Part shown: one piece after another, positions 18,313 to 26,866 of the stretch
How the letters are laid out: each line of letters opens with the position of its first letter
How positions within the stretch are numbered: position 1 is the stretch's first letter
DNA from: an uncultured Anaeroplasma sp.
GTDB taxonomy: Bacteria > Bacillota_I > Bacilli_A > Acholeplasmatales > Anaeroplasmataceae
NCBI GenBank assembly: GCA_934216145.1
Contig: CAKQBG010000024.1
Coordinates: 1-27,031 of the forward strand
Length of the DNA stretch: 27,031 nucleotides
Direction of reading: 5' to 3'
Made by a program: the position numbers and the translations under genes
The notes under the pieces: model-generated
What the model was told of the DNA's origin: nothing
Database searches by the model: none
Seen by the model: the letters and a program-made list of their open reading frames with translations, nothing else

Positions 18313-18486
18313 ATGTATAAGATCACATTAGTAAAAAGCTTAATTGGTCGTAGACCTAATCAAGTTGCAACAGCTAAGGCTTTAGGTTTAACTAAAGTTG
18401 GTCAAACTGTTACAAAAGAGGAAAATGAAGCAATAAAGGGTATGATTGTTACCATAGCTCATATGGTAAAGGTTGTCCAAGAATAA
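18313..18486 (+). CDS. rpmD: 50S ribosomal protein L30
   Basis: 57 aa. L30 is a small 23S rRNA binder not present in all bacteria. MYKITLVKSLIGRRPNQVATAKALGL…VGQTVTKEENEAIKGMIVTIAHMVKVVQE carries the family pattern, including the usual SxIGR and LGLxKxxxxV blocks. It starts 5 nt after rpsE with no good SD (only AGGGTAATTATC), so translation is probably coupled to rpsE. It lies in the expected place, between rpsE and rplO. Confidence 0.95.
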   Translation: MYKITLVKSLIGRRPNQVATAKALGLTKVGQTVTKEENEAIKGMIVTIAHMVKVVQE

Positions 18487-18503
18487 TAAGGAGGTACCAA
18501 TAA

Positions 18504-18941
18504 ATGTTAAATCAATTAAAACCAGTAGAAGGCGCAAGACATTCAAAGAAGCGTCTTGGACGTGGAATCGGTTCAGGAATTGGTCATACTTCTGGTAAAG
18601 GTACAAAGGGTCAAAATTCTCGTTCAGGTGGTGGAGTTCGTCCAGGATTTGAAGGAGGACAATTACCTTTATTCCAACGTTTACCAAAGAGAGGATTCCA
18701 CAATCCTACTAGAGTTGAATATTCAATCGTAAATCTAGAGGATTTAGAAGTATTTGAAAATGATTCTGTTGTTGATATCCAAGCATTAATTGAGGCTGGC
18801 TTAATTAAGGATGTAAAGGACGGAGTTAAGGTTTTAGGAAAAGGTGAATTAACAAAGAAGCTTACTGTTAAGGCAAACAAATTCTCAGAGTCTGCTCAAA
18901 AAGCTATTGAAGCTTTAGGCGGATCTGTTGAGGTGATTTAA
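18504..18941 (+). CDS. rplO: 50S ribosomal protein L15
   Basis: 145 aa, a late assembly protein. The glycine-rich rRNA-binding N-terminus reads [50 protein letters not shown], seen as consecutive short blocks; the C-terminal [38 protein letters not shown] is standard. Its last three codons (GAG GTG ATT) double as the SD for secY. Confidence 0.98.
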   Translation: MLNQLKPVEGARHSKKRLGRGIGSGIGHTSGKGTKGQNSRSGGGVRPGFEGGQLPLFQRLPKRGFHNPTRVEYSIVNLEDLEVFENDSVVDIQALIEAGLIKDVKDGVKVLGKGELTKKLTVKANKFSESAQKAIEALGGSVEVI

Positions 18942-20908
<1,967 letters not shown>

Positions 20909-21020
20909 TATATGATTCAAATCATATAGTAGCATTGTGTCACAAATAAAAAGCATGCATTGCATGGGAACTAAATTAAGAAATTAATTTTAGAAGGATG
21001 TTATTCAACATCAAATAAAG

Positions 21021-21101
21021 GTGGTTGTTCATGATATTCCATTTAAAATACGTAGCATTTAAATGGGATATCATGGAGATTCAGCTTATGAATCAAACCA
21101 C
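21021..21101 (+). ncRNA. Predicted three-way-junction RNA element upstream of infA
   Basis: The closing stem GTGGTT (21021-21026) with AACCAC (21096-21101) encloses two arms. The long arm is 18 bp: left arm 21030-21047 and right arm 21058-21075, beginning CATGATATTCC and ending GGGATATCATG, complementary but for one T-G wobble; its 10-nt loop is ATACGTAGCA. The short arm is GATTCA (21078-21083), GCTTA loop, TGAATC (21089-21094). I do not recognise it as a known riboswitch or r-protein leader. The fold is seen in the sequence; a function is not shown. Confidence 0.45.
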
Positions 21102-21221
21102 GGCATTAGTAATATTGTCTATAATGCTTTTCTGTTTTATAATATAGTTGCAGGCACATTAACTATATTGTAATGAAACGTTTATAAAATTAAGCTAGTG
21201 TTTAATGCTGGCACAAATCGT

Positions 21222-21227
21222 TATAAT
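21222..21227 (+). promoter_or_regulatory. Possible -10 box for the infA-rplQ part of the cluster
   Basis: A perfect TATAAT lies 52 nt before the infA ATG. The -35 area near 21199-21204 (TGTTTA) is poor, so an internal promoter is only possible. Confidence 0.25.
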
Positions 21228-21278
21228 TTATATTTAGAATCAAATACGCTTTAATAAAATTAGGAGGCTTAAGTTTCA

Positions 21279-21500
21279 ATGGCAAAAAAAGACGATGTAA
21301 TTGAAATGGAAGGTAGAGTAGAAGAAGTTCTACCTAACACACAATTTATTGTAACATTAGATAATGGTCATCAGGTTAAAGCCCACGTTTCTGGTAAAAT
21401 CCGCATGAATAACATACGCATTTTACCAGGTGATAAGGTAACTATTGAGTTATCAACCTATGATTTAACACGTGGAAGAATTACTTACAGACATAAATAA
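21279..21500 (+). CDS. infA: Translation initiation factor IF-1
   Basis: 73 aa, a single OB-fold that binds the 30S A site during initiation. [58 protein letters not shown] and the [10 protein letters not shown] end are diagnostic and full length. AGGAGG (21262-21267) lies 11 nt upstream. It is the first gene after the structured spacer. Confidence 0.98.
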   Translation: MAKKDDVIEMEGRVEEVLPNTQFIVTLDNGHQVKAHVSGKIRMNNIRILPGDKVTIELSTYDLTRGRITYRHK

Positions 21501-21517
21501 CATTGGAGGTATTTTAT

Positions 21518-21631
21518 ATGAAAGTAAGACCATCAGTAAAACCAATATGCGATAAATGCAAGGTTATTAAGCGCAAGGGCCGTGTAATGGTTATTTGCGA
21601 AAACCCAAAACATAAACAAAGACAAGGATAG
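21518..21631 (+). CDS. rpmJ: 50S ribosomal protein L36, zinc-binding type
   Basis: 37 aa. [37 protein letters not shown] is the whole protein, read here as blocks: KVRPSVK, CDKC (Cys11, Cys14), the [10 protein letters not shown] core (Cys27) and NPKHKQRQG (His32). These four ligands hold zinc. It has TTGGAGGT upstream and ends in TAG. L36 joins late to 23S rRNA near the factor-binding region. Confidence 0.97.
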   Translation: MKVRPSVKPICDKCKVIKRKGRVMVICENPKHKQRQG

Positions 21632-21651
21632 AAAGTAGGAGGTGCAGAATT

Positions 21652-22017
21652 ATGGCACGTATTGCAGGAGTAGATATTCCAAATGAAAAAAGAGTAGTTA
21701 TTTCTTTACAATACATTTATGGTATTGGCGAAACAACTGCTAAAAATATTTTAAAGGCTGCGGGTGTTTCTGAGGACATTCGTACAAAAGATTTAACTGA
21801 GGAGCAATTGGGTGCAATTCGTACTCAAGTTTCTAAGATTAAGGTTGAAGGTGATCTTCGTAGAGAGGTTGCTCTTAACATTAAGCGTTTAATGGAAATT
21901 GGTTGCTATAGAGGAATTCGTCATCGTAAGGGATTACCTGTTCGTGGACAAAATACTCGTAACAATTCTCGTACTCGTAAGGGTCCAAGACATACAATTG
22001 CAAATCATAAGAAGTAA
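21652..22017 (+). CDS. rpsM: 30S ribosomal protein S13
   Basis: 121 aa, 30S head protein contacting P-site tRNA and the 50S subunit. [61 protein letters not shown], and the [21 protein letters not shown] basic tail are diagnostic. RBS TAGGAGGTG. Confidence 0.98.
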   Translation: MARIAGVDIPNEKRVVISLQYIYGIGETTAKNILKAAGVSEDIRTKDLTEEQLGAIRTQVSKIKVEGDLRREVALNIKRLMEIGCYRGIRHRKGLPVRGQNTRNNSRTRKGPRHTIANHKK

Positions 22018-22033
22018 GAGGAGGATTTAAAAC

Positions 22034-22417
22034 ATGGCACGTAAAGTTCAAAAGCGTCGTGTGAAAAGAAACTGCCCAGTTGGTGTAGCTCATATTCATT
22101 CGACTTTCAATAATACAATAGTTACTATCACTGACCCTCAAGGAAATGTTATTTCTTGGAGCAGTGCAGGTGCATTAGGCTTTAAGGGTAGTCGTAAGTC
22201 AACTCCTTTTGCCGCACAAATGGCTAGTGAAGCAGCAGCTAAATCAGCAGTAGATCAAGGTGTAGCTAAGGTTGAAGTAGAAGTTAAGGGTCCTGGTCAA
22301 GGACGTGAAGCTGCTATTCGTTCATTAACTGTAGCTGGTCTTGAAATTACAGCTATTACAGATGTAACACCAGTTCCACATAATGGTTGTCGTCCACCAA
22401 AGCGTCCTCGTGGATAG
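22034..22417 (+). CDS. rpsK: 30S ribosomal protein S11
   Basis: 127 aa, 30S platform protein near the Shine-Dalgarno helix. [56 protein letters not shown] and the end THNG-type [13 protein letters not shown] are the family signatures. RBS AGAGGAGGA. It ends in TAG. The expected rpsD does not follow; rpoA comes after 78 nt. Confidence 0.98.
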   Translation: MARKVQKRRVKRNCPVGVAHIHSTFNNTIVTITDPQGNVISWSSAGALGFKGSRKSTPFAAQMASEAAAKSAVDQGVAKVEVEVKGPGQGREAAIRSLTVAGLEITAITDVTPVPHNGCRPPKRPRG

Positions 22418-22495
22418 TATTTTGGATTTAAAAGAAGTAAAAGATATACAATTTAATATTTTTAAACTTTTAATTAAAAAATAGGAGGCCCATTA

Positions 22496-23455
22496 ATGAA
22501 AGATTTAAAATTTGAAAAACCAAGAACTAATGTAGAAGAAATTTCTAATCAAGGTAGTTATGGTAAATTTGTTATTTCACCTCTTGAAAGAGGATTCGGT
22601 ATAACTTTAGGAAATGCATTACGTAGAACATTACTTTCTTCATTACCTGGTGCAGCATTCGTTAATGTAAAAATTGATGGTGCTGAACATGAGTTTCAAA
22701 ACGTTGATGGTATTGTAGAAGATGTAATTACTATTATACTTAACCTAAAGAGAGTTGTTTTATCTGTTGATTCAGAGGATCCAAACTATGAAAAGACAGT
22801 TGAAATTAATAAGGGTGAAGGTGAAGTTACAGCAGCAGATATTATTCATGATAGCGACATTACTGTTGTTAATCCTGATCAACATATCGCAACAGTTGCA
22901 GCTGGTGGTAACTTACATATGTTCTTAACAATTCGCCGTGGTGTTGGTTTTGTTAGTTCAGTTGCAAATAAGGAATATAATAAGTCAGTTGGCGTTATCG
23001 CTATTGACTCAATTTATACTCCAATTGTAAATGTAGCATTCCATGTTGAGAAAACACGTGTTGAGAATGTAAATGTAGCATCTTTCGATAAGCTTGAAAT
23101 TGAAGTAACAACAAATGGTTCTATTACAGCTAAAGAAGCTATTGCTATAGCTTCTAAGATGATGATTGAACATCTTGAGGTTGTCGTTGAATTAAGTGAG
23201 AAGGCTTCTTCTAACGAATTCATGATTGAGGCTGAAGATGATAATCAAAATCGTAAGCTTGAAATGACTATTGATGAGCTAGATTTAACAGTTCGTTCAT
23301 ACAACTGCTTAAAGAGAGCTGGTATTAATACTGTTGCCGAATTGGCAGTAAAGTCTGAAGAAGATATGATTAAGGTTCGTAACCTTGGTAGAAAATCTTT
23401 AAAGGAAATCAAAGAAAAGCTTGAAGCATTGGGTTTAGGCTTTAAGAAAAACTAA
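22496..23455 (+). CDS. rpoA: RNA polymerase alpha subunit
   Basis: 319 aa. The N-terminal domain dimerises and assembles beta/beta': PLERGFGITLGNALRRTLLSSLPGAA, then a VDGIVEDVITIILNLK block. The C-terminal domain after a flexible linker (about residue 250 on) has LDLTVRSYNCLKRAGINTVAELAVKSEEDMIKVRNLGRKSLKEIKEKLEALGLG, which binds UP elements and activators. AATAGGAGG precedes the ATG. The 78-nt gap before it is AT-rich and could hold an internal promoter, but no clear pair of hexamers is seen. Confidence 0.98.
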   Translation: MKDLKFEKPRTNVEEISNQGSYGKFVISPLERGFGITLGNALRRTLLSSLPGAAFVNVKIDGAEHEFQNVDGIVEDVITIILNLKRVVLSVDSEDPNYEKTVEINKGEGEVTAADIIHDSDITVVNPDQHIATVAAGGNLHMFLTIRRGVGFVSSVANKEYNKSVGVIAIDSIYTPIVNVAFHVEKTRVENVNVASFDKLEIEVTTNGSITAKEAIAIASKMMIEHLEVVVELSEKASSNEFMIEAEDDNQNRKLEMTIDELDLTVRSYNCLKRAGINTVAELAVKSEEDMIKVRNLGRKSLKEIKEKLEALGLGFKKN

Positions 23456-23476
23456 TTTTGAAGGAGATTAAGTAAC

Positions 23477-23836
23477 ATGGCATATAGTAGATTACGCCGT
23501 AGTTCAGATCAAAGAAAAGCATTACTTCGTGATTTAGTCACTGATTTAATTCTTAATGGTCAAATTGAAACTACAGTAGCAAAAGCAAAAGAATTAAAGA
23601 GAATTGCTGATAAAATGGTTACTCTAGGTAAGACTAATACTCTTCATGCTCGTCGTCAGGCAGCAGCATTCATTCGTTTTGAAAAGGATGAAGAAGGTAA
23701 TTATGCAATTCAAAAGCTATTCAATGAAATAGCTCCTAAGTTTGTTAATCGTAACGGTGGTTACACTCGTGTAATTAAGACTGGTTACCGTCGTGGTGAT
23801 GCAGCACCTATGGCAATTATTTCTTGGGTTGAATAA
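23477..23836 (+). CDS. rplQ: 50S ribosomal protein L17
   Basis: 119 aa, tunnel-exit protein and last gene of the cluster. [50 protein letters not shown] is the canonical N-terminus (Tyr-Ser-Arg-Leu replaces the common RKLGR/ HRKLGR); the end [26 protein letters not shown] is standard. RBS GAAGGAG. The terminator begins 7 nt after the stop. Confidence 0.98.
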   Translation: MAYSRLRRSSDQRKALLRDLVTDLILNGQIETTVAKAKELKRIADKMVTLGKTNTLHARRQAAAFIRFEKDEEGNYAIQKLFNEIAPKFVNRNGGYTRVIKTGYRRGDAAPMAIISWVE

Positions 23837-23843
23837 TTAATTC

Positions 23844-23870
23844 AAGGTGGATTTATTCCACCTTTTTTTT
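23844..23870 (+). terminator. Terminator of the S10-spc-alpha cluster
   Basis: AAGGTGGA (23844-23851), TTTAT loop, TCCACCTT (23857-23864), then eight T in all. A perfect 8-bp stem with strong GC, the clearest terminator in the window. Confidence 0.95.
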
Positions 23871-23950
23871 GCGCTTGTATAATTAACTATTTTTATTATA
23901 AACTATTCTCTATAATTAAAAGTTATCACAAATGATAAAAAATAAAGAGT

Positions 23951-23978
23951 TTGATTACAATTCTTATTTTGATATAAT
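23951..23978 (+). promoter_or_regulatory. Promoter of the MetE-like gene
   Basis: TTGATT (23951-23956), 16-nt spacer, TATAAT (23973-23978). It predicts a leader of ~95 nt. The leader holds an ATATTATT/AATAATAT hairpin (about 24000-24021) and ACTTTTA/TAAAAGT (24049-24066), which abuts the SD AAGGAG (24067-24072). No SAM riboswitch or T-box could be recognised. Confidence 0.65.
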
Positions 23979-24080
23979 CTAATCATAGGAAGTAAATATA
24001 TATTATTAATAAAATAATATTTTCGTCTTTTTGTAGAGATACTAAAGGACTTTTATATTTAAAAGTAAGGAGAATAAATT

Positions 24081-25184
24081 ATGCTAAATATAAAATATGA
24101 TATTGTAGGTTCATTTTTGAGACCAAAGGAAATTCATGACGCTAGAAAGAAATTTTTCAATAAGGAGATTTCTCTAGAAGAATTAACTAAAATAGAGGAT
24201 GTAGAAATTTCAAAGCTAGTTGAAAAGGAAGTTAAACATGGCTTGAAAATTGTAACAGATGGTGAATTCAGACGTCGTTGGTGGCATCTAGATTGGCTAA
24301 ATGAATTTGATGGCTTTGAAACTGTTCATCTAGATAAGGTAATAAATGGAATGAATCATCATATTGAATATGGTAAGATTACAGGTAAATTCTTATATGA
24401 TCCTAATAAGAAGCATAGAGAGGTTGAAGCCTATGATTTCTTATATAATGAAGTTAAAAAATATCCAGGAATTATTGCTAAAAAAAGTATTTCTGGTCCA
24501 AATATGATTCTAATTGATCATTTATTACAATTAGGTATTAAGAATACTGAATATTATGGTACTGATATTGATGCATTAATTAATGATATTGGTTTAGCCT
24601 ATCAAGCCGCAATAAAGGATTTTTATAATCATGGCTGTAGATATCTTCAAATTGATGATACATCATGGACATATATGATTGATGAGAATTTTAATAAAAA
24701 GGTTATCTCATTAGGTTATACAAAAAAAGAAATTCTAGAATTATTTAGATGTGTATCTAGAAAAGCTTTAGAAAATAGACCATTAGATATGGAAATAGCT
24801 ACTCATTTCTGTAAAGGAAACTTCAAGGGAAAGCCATTATTTTCAGGCTTCTATGATTCTGTAGCTCCTATAATCTTATCAATCCCATATGATGGCTATT
24901 TTGTTGAATACGATGATGCACGATCAGGAGCCTTCCTACCATGGAGTGGAGTTAAAAATACTAATGCTACCTTTGTTGTAGGACTTATTTCAACAAAAAC
25001 ATCTGTAATTGAAACTAAAGAGGATATTAAAAAGAGATTCCTTGAATGCAAAAAAATTGTAGGTAATAATATTGCATTATCGCCTCAATGTGGCTTCGCA
25101 TCAGTAGAAGAGGGAAATTCTATTGAAGAGGATATAGAATGGCAAAAAATAGACCTTTTAGTATCTTGTAGTGACTTTATATAA
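24081..25184 (+). CDS. MetE C-terminal-like cobalamin-independent methyltransferase (YxjG/YxjH type)
   Basis: 367 aa, corresponding to the catalytic C-terminal barrel of MetE without its N-terminal duplicate. Putative zinc ligands are His242 and Cys244 (THFCKGN), Glu276 (YFVEYDD) and Cys337 (SPQCGF), matching the His-Cys-Glu-Cys set of MetE. DGEFRRRWWHLDW (about 61-73) and QIDDTSWTYM (about 192-201) fit the YxjG/YxjH subgroup of Bacillus, thought to make methionine from homocysteine or a related thiol; the methyl donor is uncertain. Methionine synthesis is therefore the likely pathway, not proven. It is a single gene with its own promoter and terminator. The gene order after rplQ in other Firmicutes (ecfA genes, ecfT, truA) is not present. 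Confidence 0.85.
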   Translation: MLNIKYDIVGSFLRPKEIHDARKKFFNKEISLEELTKIEDVEISKLVEKEVKHGLKIVTDGEFRRRWWHLDWLNEFDGFETVHLDKVINGMNHHIEYGKITGKFLYDPNKKHREVEAYDFLYNEVKKYPGIIAKKSISGPNMILIDHLLQLGIKNTEYYGTDIDALINDIGLAYQAAIKDFYNHGCRYLQIDDTSWTYMIDENFNKKVISLGYTKKEILELFRCVSRKALENRPLDMEIATHFCKGNFKGKPLFSGFYDSVAPIILSIPYDGYFVEYDDARSGAFLPWSGVKNTNATFVVGLISTKTSVIETKEDIKKRFLECKKIVGNNIALSPQCGFASVEEGNSIEEDIEWQKIDLLVSCSDFI

Positions 25185-25188
25185 CTGA

Positions 25189-25229
25189 AAAAACCTAGTA
25201 ATTAGCTATAAACTATTTACTAGGTTTTT
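25189..25229 (+). terminator. Bidirectional terminator after the MetE-like gene
   Basis: Perfect 13-bp arms AAAAACCTAGTAA (25189-25201) and TTACTAGGTTTTT (25217-25229). A and T tracts on both sides allow use on both strands, and it also covers the end of the minus-strand remnant beyond it. Confidence 0.9.
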
Positions 25230-25490
25230 GTCTTTTTTCTTTAATCTCCAACCTGCATTTCTATATAGCTTTTTACTCTTATTAATATCCTTATTAGGCC
25301 AAAGCTGACTAATCGCTTCATTCATTTCTAAAATTTTTTCATTATATGCTAATAAAAGTGCGAATAACTCTTTAGATTTATATGATAAGAAATTAATAAC
25401 CTTACTATTTAAGGAACAATCAAAGGTATTAAACATCTTAATATCAAAGAAAATAGAATCATTGTTTAAATAATGAGTTTGAAGAGAAAA
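25206..25490 (-). pseudogene. Fragment of a winged-helix transcriptional regulator (OmpR/SARP-like domain)
   Basis: The minus frame is open from 25490 to a TAG at 25206-25208. It reads as the end of a linker (IFFDIKMFNTFDCSLNSK), then the helix-turn-helix region KSKELFALLLAYNEKILEMNEAISQLWPNKD, then KKLYRNAGWRLKKK. This matches the trans-regulatory winged-helix domain seen in OmpR-like and SARP-like activators (SKKAKELLALL…LWP……RLRK). There is no receiver domain before it and nothing after it; the last codons run into the terminator hairpin. The first Met (25436) lacks a clear SD. It is therefore most likely a relic, although a small 76-aa DNA-binding protein cannot be ruled out. Confidence 0.5.
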
Positions 25491-25830
25491 TTACTGTTAT
25501 GCAGTATTAATTTAATTATTTAGTTCAATTATATGTTTGTATAGAGGATTATGATAGCGCAATAGATACATATTTAAAATATATAAGTACTAACAATTTC
25601 TATGAAGGGGATGAATATTTATATGTATATGCTGATTTTTTATATAGAATAGGAATTATTTATAATGGATATTTAAAAGATCTAGAAACCTCTAGAACTT
25701 ATATGGAATGTAGCTTTAATACTTTAAAAAAATCAATAATAAAGATGATGATATAATTGATTTTATGAATACTGTAAAAAAAATTTGTCTAAAAAATTAT
25801 AATAAATTCATATTATGGCTTCTTAATTAA
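25457..25830 (+). pseudogene. TPR-like protein remnant with internal stop and frameshift
   Basis: Forward reading gives protein-like sequence rich in aromatic and acidic residues: NEFEEKITVMQY, a TAA at 25508-25510, then LVQLYVCIEDYDSAIDTYLKYI, DEYLYVYADFLYRIGIIYNGYLK and TYMECSFNTLKK. A frameshift in the poly-A run near 25725 is needed to continue with NNKDDDIIDFMNTVKK to a TAA at 25828-25830. The repeated (Y/A)xxAxxxYxxYI pattern is TPR-like, as in the BTAD/TPR parts of SARP-like regulators. It lies divergent to the winged-helix fragment, so the two may be pieces of one rearranged gene (inference). No start or SD is seen. Confidence 0.45.
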
Positions 25831-25857
25831 TTCTTTTGAATATTAAGGAGCTTTTTT
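25818..25857 (+). terminator. Terminator ending the remnant region upstream of queT
   Basis: GCTTCTTAAT…ATTC (left, from 25818) pairs with GAAT…ATTAAGGAGC (right, to 25851) with one wobble and a 2-nt bulge; loop TTTT, then six T. It insulates the riboswitch promoter from upstream transcription. Confidence 0.7.
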
Positions 25858-25859
25858 AC

Positions 25860-25887
25860 TTGTATTTTTTTAAAAATATTATATAAT
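25860..25887 (+). promoter_or_regulatory. Promoter of the riboswitch-queT unit
   Basis: TATAAT (25882-25887) with a weak TTGTAT (25860-25865) 16 nt upstream. Transcription would begin near 25894, just ahead of the preQ1 aptamer. Confidence 0.6.
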
Positions 25888-25895
25888 ACACAAAC

Positions 25896-25943
25896 GGAAA
25901 GATGTTCCTTGCCAAACCATCTTTTAAAATAAAAAACAAGGAG
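25896..25943 (+). promoter_or_regulatory. PreQ1-I riboswitch (translational)
   Basis: P1 is AAAGATG (25898-25904) with CATCTTT (25918-25924). The loop TTCCTTGCCAAAC holds the conserved UUC start. An A-rich tail (TTTAAAATAAAAAA) leads to CAAGG (25937-25941), which pairs with CCTTG (25907-25911) as the pseudoknot P2. The size and order match the preQ1-I class. The 3' strand of P2 overlaps the SD AAGGAG (25938-25943), so bound preQ1 should block ribosome access. The downstream queT-like gene supports the call strongly. Confidence 0.9.
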
Positions 25944-25949
25944 AAAAAA

Positions 25950-26828
25950 ATGAAAAAAAGTATTGATATTAAATTTATTGCAGAATCTGCAATAATCGCA
26001 GCTTTATATGCTGCATTAACCTGGTTATTCGCGCCTATATCATATGGCCCAGTCCAGTTTAGAATTAGTGAGGTTTTAGTGTTATTAGTTGTTTTAAACC
26101 CTAAATATGCTATTAGCCTTATTATCGGTTGTTTTGTTGCAAATACCACATCTAGCTTAGGCTGGTATGATATGTTATTTGGTACTCTTGCGACAACTAT
26201 AGCTATTATTCCAATGATATTTATTAGGAAGATGCCAATTGCTGCATTCTTTCCAGTTTTATCTAATGCTTTCATAGTTTCATTTGAACTAGGATTAGCC
26301 TTTGATTTATGGGGAGCAGGATTTTGGTATAATGTATGGACTGTTGGATTAGGTGAGTTTGTAGTGCTTTATTTCTTGGGTATTCCAGTAATGACATTAC
26401 TTGCTAAGGATGAAGCTATTTCTAGTATTATGGGACTTGATAGCTCTAAAGCTTTAGATTTGAAAATTAATTCACAACAAATATTTTCTATTACTTTAGC
26501 AGTATTAGGTGTTATTTTATTTATTGCATATCCAATGTATCAAATTGGAGAGGATAATTATTCATTATTAACTATTGCGAATAATGGAAGCTATTATCTA
26601 TGGGTATTTATTGGACTATGCGTATTATTTGTGTTAATTTCCTTTATAGGTAATAAATTGATTAGATTAATTTCATCTATATTAATAATTCTATGTGTTT
26701 TTGCAATATATGTAGTTGTGGGTATAATTAATACTAACTGCTTACATTATTTCTATTATTATTTAGTTATAATTTATCCAATATTATTAATTTCTTTATC
26801 TATTTATAGTTATAAAAAATATAATTAA
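25950..26828 (+). CDS. queT: QueT-type ECF transporter S component for queuosine precursors, with C-terminal extension
   Basis: 292 aa. Residues ~1-155 match QueT: FIAESAIIAALYAALTWLFAPISYGPVQFRISEVL, a GCFVANTTSSLGWYDMLFGTL core and SNAFIVSFELGLAF, seen as consecutive blocks with about five or six membrane segments. QueT takes up queuosine precursors with the shared ECF module, which is not encoded here. Ordinary QueT is ~160-170 aa; this protein has a further ~125 residues with about four membrane helices (near 178-195, 215-234, 238-259, 266-285), whose role I do not recognise. The start is ATG 25950, 6 nt after the SD inside the riboswitch; an upstream in-frame ATG at 25902 is inside the aptamer stem and is rejected. 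Confidence 0.9.
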   Translation: MKKSIDIKFIAESAIIAALYAALTWLFAPISYGPVQFRISEVLVLLVVLNPKYAISLIIGCFVANTTSSLGWYDMLFGTLATTIAIIPMIFIRKMPIAAFFPVLSNAFIVSFELGLAFDLWGAGFWYNVWTVGLGEFVVLYFLGIPVMTLLAKDEAISSIMGLDSSKALDLKINSQQIFSITLAVLGVILFIAYPMYQIGEDNYSLLTIANNGSYYLWVFIGLCVLFVLISFIGNKLIRLISSILIILCVFAIYVVVGIINTNCLHYFYYYLVIIYPILLISLSIYSYKKYN

Positions 26829-26833
26829 TTAAG

Positions 26834-26864
26834 AAAATCCTACTGGGCAAGAGTAGGATTTTTT
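26834..26864 (+). terminator. Terminator of queT, 5' exon of the group II intron
   Basis: AAAATCCTAC (26834-26843), loop TGGGCAAGA, GTAGGATTTT (26853-26862), then more T. A perfect 10-bp stem. The intron begins 2 nt after the T tract. Confidence 0.9.
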
Positions 26865-26866
26865 AA

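Larger units (their letters stand above)
20909..21278 (+). other. Highly structured 370-nt spacer between adk and infA (map missing)
   Basis: No conserved protein can be read in any frame. The stretch is a chain of inverted repeats: TATATGATT/AATCATATA (20909-20928); CATGC/GCATG (20954-20966); CTAAATTAA/TTAATTTTAG (20971-20993); GATGTT/AACATC (20997-21012); a three-way junction (21021-21101); GCATTA/TAATGC followed by TTTTCTGTTTT (21103-21137); TATAATATAGTT/AACTATATTGTA, 12 bp with an 11-nt loop (21138-21172); and a bulged TATAAAATTA/TAATTTATA stem enclosing GCTAG/CTGGC (21183-21232). Most are perfect or have a T-G wobble, which favours a folded RNA over chance in AT-rich DNA. It is co-directional with the operon and ends at the infA SD. 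It could be a regulatory leader of the infA-rplQ block, an embedded small RNA, or a processing region. Confidence 0.6.

Noticed and set aside
20909..21278. Decayed map gene in the adk-infA spacer
   Set aside because: No methionine aminopeptidase motif can be read in any of the forward frames, and the repeats are too regular for a decayed ORF.
23979..24080. SAM riboswitch or T-box before the MetE-like gene
   Set aside because: The ~95-nt leader is too short and AT-rich, and lacks the S-box core or a T-box TGGNACCGCG-type motif.
25902..25949. N-terminal extension of queT starting at an upstream ATG
   Set aside because: It lies inside the preQ1 aptamer stem and has no SD; family alignment and the SD AAGGAG support the start at 25950.
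25856..26275. 139-codon minus-strand ORF
   Set aside because: Antisense to the riboswitch and queT, no supporting signals.
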